Part shown: one piece after another, positions 47,939 through 60,360 of the stretch | Numbering within the stretch: position 1 is the stretch's first letter | How the letters are laid out: each line of letters begins with the position of its first letter | From: Formicarius rufipectus | Taxonomy: Eukaryota > Chordata > Aves > Passeriformes > Formicariidae | Assembly (NCBI GenBank): GCA_013399695.1 | Contig: VXAU01002492.1 | Location: 445,854 to 509,853 of the forward strand | DNA length: 64,000 nucleotides | Direction: 5' to 3' | Translations under genes and position numbers: made by a program | Notes under the pieces: generated by a model | What the model was told of the DNA's origin: nothing | The model's database searches: none | The model's input: only the letters and a program-made list of their open reading frames with translations

Positions 47939-49614
47939 GAGGAGATACTAGGGGGAGGGTTTCCTTCAGCTTGTGTGTGTGCACTGTTTTGTTTGTTTAG
48001 TTGTTGTTGAACTGCAAAGCCCCACCTGATTACTTTATTGAGGTAATTTAGCTTCTTTCAGCACTGTTTATGAAGCACATGATACAATGATTATAGAGAA
48101 ATAAGAAATTCTAATAGCTTATGTTCCATAAACGTGGCTAGTGATTTATGCCATGGACAATCACAGGAGTACTGAACGTGCGCTGTCTCTCCACCCTCCT
48201 TTCCTTCCCTTTCTCTCACCCTGCTTTTTGGTTTAGTGGGTGTTTTGTTTTGTTTTCCAGGATTTTCTGTGTGTTTTGAGGGGTTTTTTGTGTGTGTGTG
48301 CTTGATTTTGTTTTTGGTTGTTTGGTTTTTATTTTTTTAAGGGCTGTGTTTCTGAGCTCAGAAAAGTCTCCTTATGCTGTAATTTAGATAGGGGCACTTT
48401 TGGTGGTGAAGTTTTAAATAAGAACACTTACTCTGGCCAAAAAAAGCAATGTAAAGGAAACAAAGACATTGCCCCATGTGTGCTGTATAATGAGTTCTTG
48501 TCCTCATTTTTCACTGGAAGCCAATCGTTATGGTACTGAAGTGAGCAGTGCCTCATCTATACATATATATCATTTTTCCAGAGGATGCTCTAGAGACGAT
48601 GAAGATCAATATAAATTCATTTTTTCTGGTAATGGAAAATATTTGAACTGTTCAGCTTTCAGGCTCAAAGATGACTTCTGGGGGTATCATGCTTGTGTTT
48701 CTACCCACTGCCCTGACAATTCCGGGCATGTGTAAACCTACAGCTTTTCGTGTGCCTTGACAAGTATTCTGAAGAGACCAGAGTTTCTGACACTGCTGAG
48801 AAGGTGGAATGATATGTGATTAGCAGAAAACCAGTTTTCCTTAAATAGACTGTACCCTCAAAATTCAAGTGTTTTTTTGCTAATTATAGTGCCCCAATAT
48901 ATGGAAAATTTAAAGCAGTTTAAAAATCCATGTGTGAAGTTCAAAGCACTTTCACACACACAGGCTGTAAAATATAAATACTGTGATGGTGACAGGATAA
49001 GGCTGTTTTTGAATATACAAAAAGGACACAGAGGTGCTAAGGTATTGACTTTGGAAGTAACATGCATCAGTCCTAAAAAAAATTTGGTTTTAATGACAAG
49101 ATATGCTCTGCTATTTGCCTGCAATATTGTCTTCTTAGCCATAAACATTCAGAAATGGGCATATTTATCCAAAGATATTTCTATTGGAAAGACACTTTCA
49201 AGCTACTTAGAAACCTCAAAGCAGGACATTGAAAGAATAATGCAACATTTAAGTGGCAATGCTGACCAAAGCTAGAGGCACATTGCAGGGGCGATAGAAC
49301 AAGTAATTGCTGTGTTATCATTATGAGATTTGGATGAGGAGGAAAAAGGAGGCAAAGAAAAGAGACTGGAATCTGAATTCCTCTATTAAGCTTAGTGCCT
49401 TTTAGAGGAAGAAAACACTGTGTGGCTGCTAGAGGCAGTGTAAGTGTACTTTTTTGATATCCTTGGCATATGTGATTTCTGTGCCAAATAGCTTGTGAGA
49501 GATGCTAATTTTATCAAAAATGTTCCATTTTGAAGTTGCATCTCATTTCAACCTGAACTCAATTTGGAGCCTCTATCTGGTAGTGAAGGTGGGAAATAGC
49601 TTATTCATTTTGGA
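47939..49614. other. Unique DNA with pyrimidine and T/G tracts
   Basis: A C/T-rich stretch (about 48,183-48,222) leads into the T/G tract at 48,224-48,338. The + strand is open for 132 codons at 48,877-49,275 in AT-rich DNA. Its product contains no motif I recognise, and the minus strand is open over much of the same interval. Confidence 0.5.
48224..48338 (+). repeat. T/G-rich tract with a TG run
   Basis: TTTTG units, then a short (TG)n run at about 48,289-48,300, then more TTTGG-type sequence. Confidence 0.87.
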
Positions 49615-50014
49615 CGGCATATGGGGGGGAGAGGGGATGTGCTGAGGGAGTTGGGGGGCTCAGCCTGGAGAAAAGAAGGCTCAGGGGGGACTTTCTGGCT
49701 CTACAAGTCCCTTCCTGGAGTGAGGAGCCGGGGTGGGGGTCGGGCTCTGCTCCAGAGAACAGGGACAGGAGGAGAGAGAATGAACAGGAGCTGTTCAGGT
49801 TGGACATCAGGAGGAATTTCCCAATGGAAAGGGTGGTCAGGCCTTGGAAGGGGCTGCCCAGGGAGGTTTGGAGTGCCCAGCCCTGGAGGTGCCCAAGACA
49901 GGAGTGGCCGTGGCACTCAGAGCTCTGGGCTGGGGGCAGGGTGGGCATTGGGCACAGGGTGGGCTCTGTGGGCTGGGAGGGTTTTGCCAACATCAATTAT
50001 TCTGTGATTCTGTT
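49615..50014 (+). mobile_element. CR1 LINE 3' fragment, older subfamily, about 400 bp
   Basis: 'GAGGGAGTTGGGGGGCTCAG', 'AGGTTGGACATCAGGAGGAA', 'GGTGGTCAGGCCTTGGAAGG' and 'CAAGACAGGAGTGGCCGTGG' occur in order, ending 'CAATTATTCTGTGATTCTGT'. It overlaps in element position with the minus copy at 42.8 kb. The 5' edge is G-run rich and could form intrastrand G structures. Confidence 0.92.
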
Positions 50015-50575
50015 TATTTATTATCTGATGTGTTTAGAACTTCAGGTGCACATTTAAGGGCCATTTAAGATCCCAAATTGTAGTGAATTTAAGCCATTGT
50101 TATTAGATTTTTTTTTATTTATATTTTTGGGGTTTTCTGGATTTTTTTGGGGTACCTATAACTCAGCATTTGAGATTAGTGCAGATTAGTGATCATTCTG
50201 TGGAATTCCCAAAAGTCTAGTTCCTGTGTCTCTTCTCCACTTCTCAGCAGAAGTTTAAAATAGAAAAATATGTTGGTGAAATGACAGTTTATCAACTCTA
50301 GGTGACTGAAGGTGGAGATTTTCCTGTGACTCCTTCAGAAGATCATCATACAAGGTGGGGGAGAGTAACAGGTAGGAGGCTCCACTCTAGGGATAGGTTT
50401 CAGAAATCTAAGTTTTCTTTTTTTCATAAGATGCTTCTAGTTTGGCCATAAGTATTTCATAAATCAAACTGCAAATAACTGCCTGGGGAAAGTCCTAGTT
50501 AGATCCTTAGTGGAGAAAAGGGCTGAATATTATATAAAAATATGCTAAAATTTGGAGGAATGTTTTCTGTCCAGA

Positions 50576-50624
50576 GTTTTTTGGTTGGTTTGGTTTTTTG
50601 GTGTTTCTTTTCCTTTTTTTCTTC
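50576..50624 (+). repeat. T/G-rich tract
   Basis: TTGGTTGGTTTGG-type sequence passing into a T/C run. Confidence 0.83.
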
Positions 50625-51386
50625 AGTTCAGCTGAGGAAAATCTGTAGAATGAAGACAGTGCTCTATTGAATATATTTTTTTAAATTTATTTTTATTTTC
50701 TTTTCTGGTTCAGAATGCTTTGAGTCAGATTATCCTTCTGCTCAAAACCCCTGAGAGGTTGAACAAAACCAACCTCAATCCTCATATTGAACAAAAGAAG
50801 CTTCAAAAATGATTTAAAGAAACAAAACCAGCCAGGCTTTGTTTCACTTTGCTCCATCCAACAAGGAAGAGTTTGACCTTGGGGCACTGAAGTCCTGATC
50901 CAAACCAGTGTGGAAAGAATCCCTCATGGTCTAATTATCAGCAGCTTTAGGTGGAGGGAGTGCTTATCCAGAGCTCTTTAATGAGGGGAAATCAGGGAGA
51001 TTATTTCAGGAACGGTTTTAAAACATATACTTTCTCTTTGAAAATGAACACCTTTTCCTAGAAGTTCCATGTATTTGTTTTTCTGTTATTGCTCTGTAAT
51101 AGCCATGTAAGGTTTTATGAGCATTTCATGTATTTCTACATATCTGAAAGCCTCTTTCAGACATTTAGGAGGCGTATTTAGATTGAGAGAGGAACTTGAC
51201 ACAATCACAGAAAAATAGGGATTCAAAGTGTATTTCCTGAAAGAAAAATACATTTATGGATATTGGCTTTCCTTGTTTTCTGGAGTTGTATGTATGTATT
51301 TTCCTCAATGACTCAAAGGGTATAAAAAACCATCTTCATGGGGACTTTCTGCAACATTTACTACGAATCAGTGTCTTTTCTGGCAG

Positions 51387-51555
51387 ATTATGGTGGTTTC
51401 CATGGGATTCTGTGAGACTCAGTGTAAGACCCACTGCCTGGTTAATCCAGAGACTGTAACCTATGGGAAATGGGAATGTTCTCATTGGAATTGCAGCTTG
51501 GCTGATCTAGAGGAAAGGAAGGGACTCCACTGTGGAATATGCTTGATGCTTTTAG
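51387..51555 (+). other. Cys-rich open segment with splice-like ends, unconfirmed
   Basis: An acceptor-like 'TCTTTTCTGGCAG' precedes the segment and an 'AG|GTGGGA' donor-like site follows. The frame starting with ATG at 51,390 stays open and holds seven Cys in 56 codons, spaced in groups such as 'CETQCKTHC' and 'HCGIC'. No known zinc finger or toxin fold has this exact spacing that I can name. The donor is weak and the acceptor short, so chance is a serious alternative. Confidence 0.15.
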
Positions 51556-51788
51556 GTGGGAGCTTAACTGCAGTGCCAAGCAAGGGTTGTCTGATGGGTG
51601 CGTGAGGCTGGTCTTGGCTTTGCAAAGCTCCTGGAGTTAGGACAAAGCAGAGTCTAACAGGGCAAGCTGGATCTTGGACAAACTTTAGGGAGAGGGGAAG
51701 AATGGAAGGATCAGAAACAACCACCCACAACACTCACCTAGTTGGGAAATCTGGTTTTGAACAGACTGAGTTGATGATCATCAAAAAG

Positions 51789-51877
51789 TGTGGTGTGTTT
51801 TTGTATTTTTTTGTTTTTGTTTTGTTTTGGGGTTTGTTTATTTGTTTTAGTTTGTTTGGTTTTGTTTGTTTGTTTTA
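51789..51877 (+). repeat. T/G-rich tract, about 90 bp
   Basis: TTTTG and TTTG units with one TTTTGGGG block. Confidence 0.87.
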
Positions 51878-52453
51878 AATTCTGTTTGAAGTCATGGATA
51901 AGTTCTAGCTAATTAGGGAATAAAGACTCAAGCTGAGTTTGGGCAAGCATGATGACCAGTTCCAAATTCAAAGTGAGCAGGGTTGGCTCAGTGATATCCG
52001 TGCACGTTCCCTGTGCCCTTCCCTCAGGAGCCTAGATAACCCTCTGCTCTGAATTCCAGCTCCTGGCACTTTGGCGTGACTTTCTCATCAGGAATCTCCA
52101 AGTACTGCTCCTCGAGGGGTGTTTGAGGAGAGTTTCAAACCAGAAGAGGATCCCCTGGAAAGGATAGTACATCCTAGTGTCTCTCTGGAAAACAGCTGAT
52201 GCCTGTGTGTCCCTAAAGGGATGGAAAAGCCAAGAGTTTTCAGTTTTATGAGTATTCACAATTAAATTCCATAGGCAACTGGAAAATTGTCAAATCTGTG
52301 TAAATCTTCTAATTCATTAATATTTACCAAAATATATACACTTTTTATTACTTTTTCTATGAGTGGATCTATATGATGTTTCAGGATCTGTCATTGTGTC
52401 TGTGGGATTGGGTTTAAAGCCATCAAGTGAGTTAAAGGGAAACAAATGTATGG

Positions 52454-52602
52454 AAATGAATTGGAGGTAAAAGGGTTTAATTGAAGGTTTATTGAAAGTA
52501 ATTGAAATTAACAAAGGCTATTGATAGAGACCACAGGTAATTAAATTAATGGGAAGAAATGGGCTTTAATTGAGATTTAGTTGAGAATTACTGAAATTGA
52601 AT
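52454..52602. repeat. Degenerate 89-bp direct near-repeat, AT-rich
   Basis: Two segments starting at 52,454 and 52,543 align with no indel over about 60 bases. TTTAATTGA occurs at the same offset in both (52,476 and 52,565) and is followed by repeated TTGA/ATTGAAAT units. Identity by eye is only moderate and composition is strongly biased, so it may be an old tandem duplication or convergence in AT-rich DNA. Confidence 0.35.
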
Positions 52603-54188
52603 GAAATTCAGTGAGCAAATTGATAAGCTGCCTGCTGATTTTTTAAGATGGATATTAATGATTTTCTCTAATGAAAAGCTGTTCTCTAGGAAAATATATA
52701 ACAAAGATATATGAATGTGACAATTTCTTTTTTTTTTTTCTTAATGGAAAAAATTGGTATTGTAGTGGTGTCATAAATACTGTAAAATATCCAAACTATC
52801 TGAAAACACAACATAAGTTTGATACAGATTCATGAGCTGTACGCTGAGAATAAAGAAATGTTCCATGCTCTTCCAAGCTCTGTTCTAATTGCTGCTGAAG
52901 GAAATGAAGTATTGCTGGATACAGAACTACCAGACTAGTAATAATTCTCAGTATCATCTTTTAAACCAAATAATCTATCATGCTTATGATATGACATGTT
53001 CCAGTGGTATTGCTTGCAGGAGCTATAAATTCTTCTTGCAAAGTGACCCTAGTTTTTACCAGGCAAATAGGAATACAAATAAGTAATTGTTGTTATTATA
53101 GAATACAAATATGTGCATTCGGAAAAATATGGGGTGCTTTTACTCAGCAACTGTGGTTCTGAAAGGGCAGGAGAGCTTATTGCTGCCTTCTTTGTCAGAA
53201 TCCATACCAAAATAGAGGGGATTGGGGATAGCAGGAGTAGAGATGTGAGCATCAAGTTAATTGATATCATTAATATTTGTCTGAAAAAGCCATAGCAGCT
53301 GAACTGCAGTAACTTTTGAGTCTCTTATACCTCTGACCTCAGTGATTTGGGTGGTGGTGCCATAAACACCATAGGGAAAAACGGGATTTTTTAGCCTTTT
53401 CACCGTTGTTACCCATCAGTGCATGACTTGGAGCTTCTTTTGGCCAGAGAGTTGTCCCAGTGATCCCCCTGGAGTGGGGCTTGGGGAGGGGACAGGCTTT
53501 TCTTGTGTGTGAATATCCAGGTGTGCACTGGGGGAGGTTTATCCAGCCTGTGCTGTGTGTGTGATGTAGGAACCAAGGACAGAGGATTGGCAGCTGTGAG
53601 AAGTGTTGCACTGACACTGCAGGGCCGATGGCAGCACTGACTCAAAGGAGTTCTTGCCATTTCTCATTTAACATGTTAGATTCCTCTGTGTGTGAGAAAT
53701 TATTTAAGAGATGACAAAATCAAATCTCTGGAACTGGAAGCTCAACCCCAGGCATGTATCACACATGACAAGTGCCCAGGTATTTAGAGTTATAGTGGTT
53801 GTTTATCCGTTCACAGGAGCCCATATTTTGAAAAGCAGCAACTACAGACATTCAAAAGTCACCCTGATGCTAATCTTGAAGAGATGTAGCCTCTCTTTTC
53901 ATTTTTAATAATTTTTCATTTAAAATAAGGTTTCTACCCCCTATGCATTTGATGACATTGCCCCTTTCAAATGTTTTCAGGAACCAGTAACTGTTAAGGC
54001 TTTAAGCAAAAGAGACAGACATCAAAAAACCTTCAGGGGAGGCAATTGCATAAAAAGATGCTAAATCTGCTTATATAAATTGGATTTTTCCTAAGTTAAT
54101 TCTCAAAATTAAGGTAATCATGAATACTTCAGGATGAAATACAGCTCAGATTTTGAAAAATGCACTTCTGTTCCCCGTTCAGATATTT

Positions 54189-54208
54189 TTATGTATGTAT
54201 GTATGTAT
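54189..54208. repeat. (TATG)n microsatellite
   Basis: About four to five TATG units. Confidence 0.8.
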
Positions 54209-54420
54209 AATACATCTGCATAGGCATGTAAAATATATATAACATAAATAAAAACTGGAGCTTGTAAGGATTTAATTTTTTTCCTTAGGATTTTAATTTC
54301 CTCTTGCACCTTGGAGAACATACACAAAAGAAGAACACTTTGGGGGAGAGGGGGAAAGTGTTACCATGCATGTAATTCACAGGCTTTAACATAAGAAGGA
54401 AAAGCATAAAAAGTATTATT

Positions 54421-54504
54421 TGGGGTTTTGTTTTTTTGGTTTTTTTTTTTTTTTTTTTTTTGGTCTTTTGTGTTTTTGTGGTTTTTTTTTTTTGTTTGTT
54501 TTTA
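54421..54504 (+). repeat. Poly(T)/T-G tract
   Basis: Contains a T run of about 22 bases and further T runs split by G. Confidence 0.88.
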
Positions 54505-55479
54505 GAATGTTTTTTAAATTTAACTTGCATCAAAAATAGTGATGTCTTTTGTTAGAAGAGTTTTTTTCCAGCCTGGCTGTTGTGTGCATGCCCTGGTTAT
54601 TTTGATTGAGCTAGAGGTAGATAAAAGGAGTATTAATGGATAGAAAGAGTATGCTATTAATTAATGAAAGGAGGATTAATCTTGCCTAGTTAGGCCTCTG
54701 TGATGTCAGTCAGGCACTCAGAAACACAGAAGCTGTTGGCTCACATTGGGTCAGTGGTAGGTGATAGGACAGCTCTTTTGCAGGAGTTCTGAATATGAAC
54801 AGTTCAGGTAATTTCAGGGTTCCTAAACGTGAGAGATATTGTAGTTCTGGGACTCTTAGGGCTCCTTGAGGTGCCAAATTCTCTGTCACATCTGGTCACC
54901 AGAGCAGGGTGGCAGATTCAGGGTTCTGCCCTTGATTTCTCCTGTGAGGAGCAGGGCTTTCTCATTTTGCTGCACTACTCTTTGTTTCTAGGACATGTAT
55001 GAAATTCTGGTTCCCTGAATGCAGCACTTCTTGCCTGCTCTTCAAATCCTATTTCTGTTAACTGACTTAAAAGGTCTCCATGGACTTTGCTCTTCCTCAG
55101 TGTTGTTCAGACCATATTAGGTGCTTCCTTGCTGTTCCCTTTCTCAGCTTCTTTTGGCTGTCTCTAATTCAGATATGAGCCTTCAGGAAAAAAGAAATGC
55201 AGTTAATTTTCTCTGGCCTCAATGTAGCTTTTTAAAAAATGAAATTAATCTGCATCCTACTGTGACTCTTTATTAATGCACTCTGAAGTGAGTCTGGTGT
55301 GTATAAAGAAGGTTTCAGATATACCTGTCAATCAGAACATGGTGTTGCATGTTGGAGAACAGTGGGCCATTTGGAGGTGTGTTTGGAGGAATTTATGGGG
55401 ATCTCACTCCAAGAATGATTTTTACCAGTTCGTCCTGATGGAACACAGGGGCACAAGGTCAGACACAACCCTCAGGCTC

Positions 55480-55889
55480 ACACAAGGAAATGGAAAGGGG
55501 GAATTTGGTGGGAGGGTTCAACCTGGAGAAGTGAAGCTTCTGAGGAGACCTTATTCCCCCTTGTAGTGCCTGAAGAGACTCCAAGGGAGCTGGAGAGGGA
55601 CTTCAGACAAGGGGCTGGAGTGACAGGACAAAGAGAATGGGGTCCCACTGCCAGAGAGCAGGGTTGGATGGGATATTGGGAAGGAATTCCTGGCTGGGAG
55701 GGTGGGCAGGCCCTGGCACAGGTTGGGCAGAGAAGCTGTAGCTGCCCCACCCCTGGAAGTGTCCAAGACCAGGTTGGACGGGGCTTGGAACAACCTGGGC
55801 TGGTGGAAGGTGTCCCTGCCCGTGGCAGGGGGTGGGACTGGATGAGCTTTGAGGTCCCTTCCAACCCAAACCAGTCTGTGATTCTAATA
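55480..55889 (+). mobile_element. CR1 LINE 3' fragment, about 400 bp
   Basis: Begins near 'TTCAACCTGGAGAAGTGAAG', passes 'TAGTGCCTGAAGAGACTCCA', 'ATGGGATATTGGGAAGGAAT' and 'CTGCCCGTGGCAGGGGGTGG', and ends 'CCAGTCTGTGATTCTAATAA'. It is one of the better preserved main-type copies. Long open frames on both strands here come from this element. The left edge is approximate. Confidence 0.93.
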
Positions 55890-56190
55890 AATAATCAGTA
55901 AAAAGTACGCATTTATTTTCCAATGGGAATCTCTTGCTCTCTTAGCATCCAGAATGTGGGATTTTTTTTCAATGATTGATTTTTTGTACAGGAATTAAAT
56001 CTTTGTTCCAGTAATATGGAAAGTTCTGTCCAGTGTTAAGTCCTTTAACTAACAATGAAGCAGTATTTGTGTCATGGCTTGACAAAGCTTATATGATAAA
56101 CCTCTGGAGTGTTCAAAAATGGCAGTAGTTACAATAAATATATAAATAATATAAATGTATAACTAAATACACTCTAGCCTCTTTTTTATT

Positions 56191-56204
56191 TGTGTGTGTG
56201 TGTG
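56191..56204. repeat. (TG)n run
   Basis: Seven TG units. Confidence 0.8.
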
Positions 56205-56817
56205 GTCACTGCATGATGATGAGACTCATGGCAGCCCCTGGTCAGAAGAATGTGCCTGTTGGTTTTCCACCATCTTACTTAAACACTCAAATATTTTAAG
56301 AAAAACTACATGCTCAGTGTACCTCTTAATTTAGCTTCCTTGAATAGTAAATATTATGCTTCTGGTTTAATGTATGTTTTTCCAGGATTTGAGCTAAGAA
56401 GGACTTGCTTTGCAATTCCAAGAGATAATTTTTCCCCCTAAGAGATGGTCTGGTCATTCTTAGAATGTTCCAGTAAAGGCTGAACAGCTTTGCTGTTGTT
56501 AGAGGGTTTGCTGGTGTAATACTTCAAATAAACCTTCAATGATCCATCAGCTAATGGCTGGCATGTCTTATTAGAACACCTAATCATTACTTTTTCTGAC
56601 TAGCAGGTCCATTCATACAGTACATTTATTTTTATAAAGCAATACATTCACATACATTTACCTTTCTAGGGGTAACTTTGCAATTTCACAAGTGAATCAC
56701 CACTTCCTTTGAACTTTGCCATATGAAATTGCTGCATATTTTTGGAATAATTACAGCTCAGCTCTGACTGCATCTTTCAGTCACTGACAGAAAGTGATAC
56801 AGGTCTTTATTTTGCAG

Positions 56818-56941
56818 GAAAGTTATTCTTTAGTTTCTGCTGATTACAACATTTCTGTTCTCGTTTTACCTGTAAAGGCTTTGAAAATCAGGCACCTTTT
56901 TTTAATAAGAAATAAGCAGATTTGTGCAAATCAAACTGTGG
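56818..56941 (+). other. Candidate exon, 124 bp, unconfirmed
   Basis: An acceptor 'GTCTTTATTTTGCAG' and a donor 'TGG|GTAAGT' flank a segment open for 41 codons in the frame beginning at its first base. The product includes 'VSADYNISVLVLPVK' and is not recognised. Splice-signal strength is moderate and the chance of an open frame this short is appreciable. Confidence 0.2.
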
Positions 56942-58134
56942 GTAAGTTAGGTGGAATCTGCCACACCTGAATTCACTGGACCTCACATCCTATATACGTG
57001 TCCTTTTTAAAAGGCAAGCAAAACATTTGAATGTGAATTCAAGGACAGGCTGTGTTCTCTCTGTTGCTTTGATCAGTCATTTCTAGATGTGCTGCTTCCC
57101 CTGTCGTGTTCATAGATTACATTTGGAACTTTCTTTGATTCTGCAGCTCATAAATGAGTAAATGTTTATATTTTTAGATGAACTGAGCTGTGAGAATTTC
57201 ATGGAAGATAACAGTGGATTCAGAAATACAGTTCAGAGCCAAGAGCCAACTAAAAGAAGTTTTGGAGTAGGCAGCTCTAGCACATTTCTCTCATATTTTG
57301 GGCAATTTAAATCCAAATCTCAGTGAGTCACACAGAAGTGTTATCCTTGAGCTACACTCAGGGTTATCCTAAGCACATAATTGTTAGAGATTGTCATATC
57401 TAAGCTCTGTCCTCTCTGTAATTTAATTTCCATTTGTTCATATAAAGCAAACCGGTAATCCCCATCTTTTCCCCTGGTCCACCCCCAGTGCCCTCTTTCC
57501 ATCTCACTTTGTGCTGTGTACATGCTTGATTGTGATCAAAAGAAAGTTGTCATTCCTGCAGCAGTGCAATTTCTTTCTTCCTCCCTTTAAATGCTTTGCT
57601 CTGTGCATGTTTATTTTTGTGTGTCCTTAGCAAGAATTCCCCTCCTGGGAGGCAGTGCATCCTCCCCTCTCCCAAAATGCAGCCTGGAGCTGCTGAGTTC
57701 ATGAGTTGGGAATGCACATGCAGCTCTGCTGTGGGCAGCTGTGCTTGTCCTCCGGTGTTGGTCCTTCAGAACAGCCAGGGAGGTTCTCCTGGTGTGTCAC
57801 ACACGAGCAGAACCAACACCTGAGCTCCCCATCTTGGAGCAGGATCTGGACCAGCAGACCTCGTGGTTTGTACAGTTCTTACTCTCATATGTTTTGATGC
57901 TCCATCTTTATTTACTAGTGGGGGATTTTGTGAACTTTAAAAATGTTCACAAACCCTCTGCTGTCCTGCCCCCTCTCAGCACAAATATGTTTTAGGAACT
58001 CATTGAGGAGTGGTACTGGCTTTTTGGAGCAGGTGTTATGGAGAAGGAGACTATCTTAACCATCTGCGTTGGGAAATATTTGGAATCCCTTTTAACTTTT
58101 GTATGTAGGAATATACAAAGACACTTTTCTGTAA

Positions 58135-58195
58135 TTTTGTTTTGTTGTGTGTTTTTGTCTGGTTGGTTGGTTGGGGTTTTTTTGCTTATTTTGTT
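58135..58195 (+). repeat. T/G-rich tract
   Basis: TTTTGTTTTG followed by three GGTT units and a T run. Confidence 0.84.
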
Positions 58196-59389
58196 CTTGA
58201 ATCAATCCCTCTTAGACATCAGTGTTGTCAAGAAATAGTAAAAATGGCACATTCAAAAGGTGATAATAAGATGAGTGAGTGATCATTCAACCATGTGAAA
58301 TCAACTGAAACCCAACAGTGATAACATCACATCTGGATGGCTGTTTGATGGTCTCAGGGACATATAAGGATCTTACTATGTTTCCTATAGATAAATAATG
58401 ACTGTACAAAAATGCCTTGCATCCCACTGGCACACTTTCTGTGGCAGCTGGAAAGCAGAACCAGCTTGGAGAATGAAACCACCTCCCTACTTACACTGTG
58501 TCTGTGGGTCTTCAGTCCTTACAGCTAAAGGGAAACTTGAGCTGACAAAAAAAAAGCTGAAGACCCTCAGACATTTTGTAAGAATGTAACTGGCAGTTGC
58601 AAAGACCACACTGATTTGGAATAATTCAAACCAACAAAATCTGCCATTTGGTTTTTATTAAGTCTGCAGCAAAATGATTGTGATGTATTTACTCTTGTTT
58701 CCTAATTTTGTTACTTCTGCTTGATTAAACATTTAAGTAAATGAAAAAGGGTAAATAATTATTGAGCCTAACAAATGTACACAGGAAAAATCAGCTGACC
58801 TTCAGTTCCAACACTTCAGTTTCTCTTGACATTTCCTTTATTTTGAGCTATTGCATCTGCCCTGGCAAACACATTTATAAATCATTTCACAAGCTTCTCA
58901 ACATTCAGTGAGAGGAAATAAAGCTAAAAATGGAATGGCTGCTTGTGAAATGAAATCCTTTGGGTTCCAAGAGACCAGACACATTGTATGAACAAGAAAG
59001 TGTGTCAGAGTTTCACTAACCACATGCCCACTGCATTTCATCTTTGAAGAAAACTTATGAGTAGGTACTTTATTTAGTGTGGAAGGTATAGAATACTCAG
59101 GAAATAAATAGTTTTGTAAGGAGGTGATGGGAGGAAAGATTATGTGATGTCTTCTGGAATATGTATTTTAGATCAGCAGAATGTATAGAGAAGGAATCTT
59201 TAAAAAATAGAGTACCATATAGTGGGATGTTTCATAGCTCTGTTATTCACTAACTCCAAGGCAACAAGTAATTACCTACCCTTTAAGTCAGATCTGTCAA
59301 TGTCCAGATAACAAATAAAATACTCTGAAGTGCTTTTCAGAAATACATTGCATGGTCCACATTTTGTCTTGCAAAACAGCACAGGAAGT

Positions 59390-59458
59390 TTTTGTATGGT
59401 TGGTTGAGTTGTTGTTGTTTGTTTGGGGTTTTTTGTTTGTTTGTTTTGGTTTTTTTTT
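59390..59458 (+). repeat. T/G-rich tract
   Basis: GTT and TTTG units with a TTTGGGG block. Confidence 0.85.
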
Positions 59459-60310
59459 CCCAAAGAAATATTGCCTCTGTTTTGAAAAAGTAGTGACTCC
59501 ATTCAAATTTGTTCTCCTGAACCTGATTCTCTAGATTTAATATTTTTTTTGAAAAGGGTAGTGAAATAGTCTGTGAACTTTCTGCCTGTCATAAAGGCAA
59601 GGTAAATAACAGTGGGGTTTGTGGTGTACAGCACTTTTGGAAGGGAATTTATGGCAGGTGATGTGCACAATTCCATCTTGCCTGATCTGCCAGAAGTTTG
59701 CAATTAAGTTTACTCACTTCCCTGTCCCTCTTACCTGCCACCTGAGCAGCTGAGAGCAGAACCAGTGGAGTTTTGTTGGTCTAAAGATAATGCTCATAGT
59801 GAAGGGATGAAATTTGAACTCCATATCCCAAAACCTGCACTTCCAAAGGCCATGTGCATGTCAAGATATAGACTAACAATAAAGATCACTATGTGACAAC
59901 ACTTGAGAGTTATGTAGGTTAGAGAATTTAGACCATAAGTTTATCACAGAGGACACCCTTCACAGACTTCGATTTCATGAATAACCTTGCATTTGCTACA
60001 ATAAAGGTATAAAATGAATCAAGAACTAAGAAGTATGAAACCGGAGAACTTCAGCTCTTCCTGGTTGTATCAAGAGTTATCACAGGTCACTGAAAGTCAG
60101 GACAGAACAAACTTCTCCCTGATCTTTCCAAGATCTACCCACTTGGAAGCCCAAATGCCATTGACATTAGTGGCAGGAAAGTTTAGGATCTGGTGTTTGT
60201 TATCTTGCACAGGATAGCAGGTGTTCAATCAAAGCTGCTAATGTATTTTCTGTGGCTCTCATATACTTTAAAAGCAAGTAATTAGAATTATCCACAGATA
60301 CTTTGTAAGG

Positions 60311-60360
60311 ATGAATAATTCATTTCCTGTGCATCAATAAAATAATTATTGCATATTATC
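60311..60360. promoter_or_regulatory. Possible POU/homeodomain palindrome cluster
   Basis: ATGAATAATTCAT (60,311-60,323) is a perfect odd-length palindrome of two ATGAAT half-sites, similar in form to dimeric POU-factor sites. AATAATTATT (60,341-60,350) is a perfect palindrome with homeodomain TAATTA-like cores. The surrounding 200 bases are AT-rich and free of repeats. This is a motif-level hypothesis only. Confidence 0.22.

Larger units (their letters stand above)
50015..55479. other. Long unique AT-rich stretch
   Basis: No transposon or gene could be recognised apart from low-complexity tracts at 50,576-50,624, 51,789-51,877, 52,727-52,739, 54,189-54,208 and 54,421-54,504. It contains a Cys-rich open frame with an upstream acceptor-like site (51,387-51,555) and an AT-rich near-repeat at 52,454-52,602. 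A region of more balanced composition lies at 53,400-53,660 without a known match. Confidence 0.55.

Noticed and set aside
49615..49760. G-quadruplex at the 5' edge of a CR1
   Set aside because: G runs are present but one loop exceeds the usual length and the same G-rich words occur in many CR1 copies; not specific enough to list as a feature.
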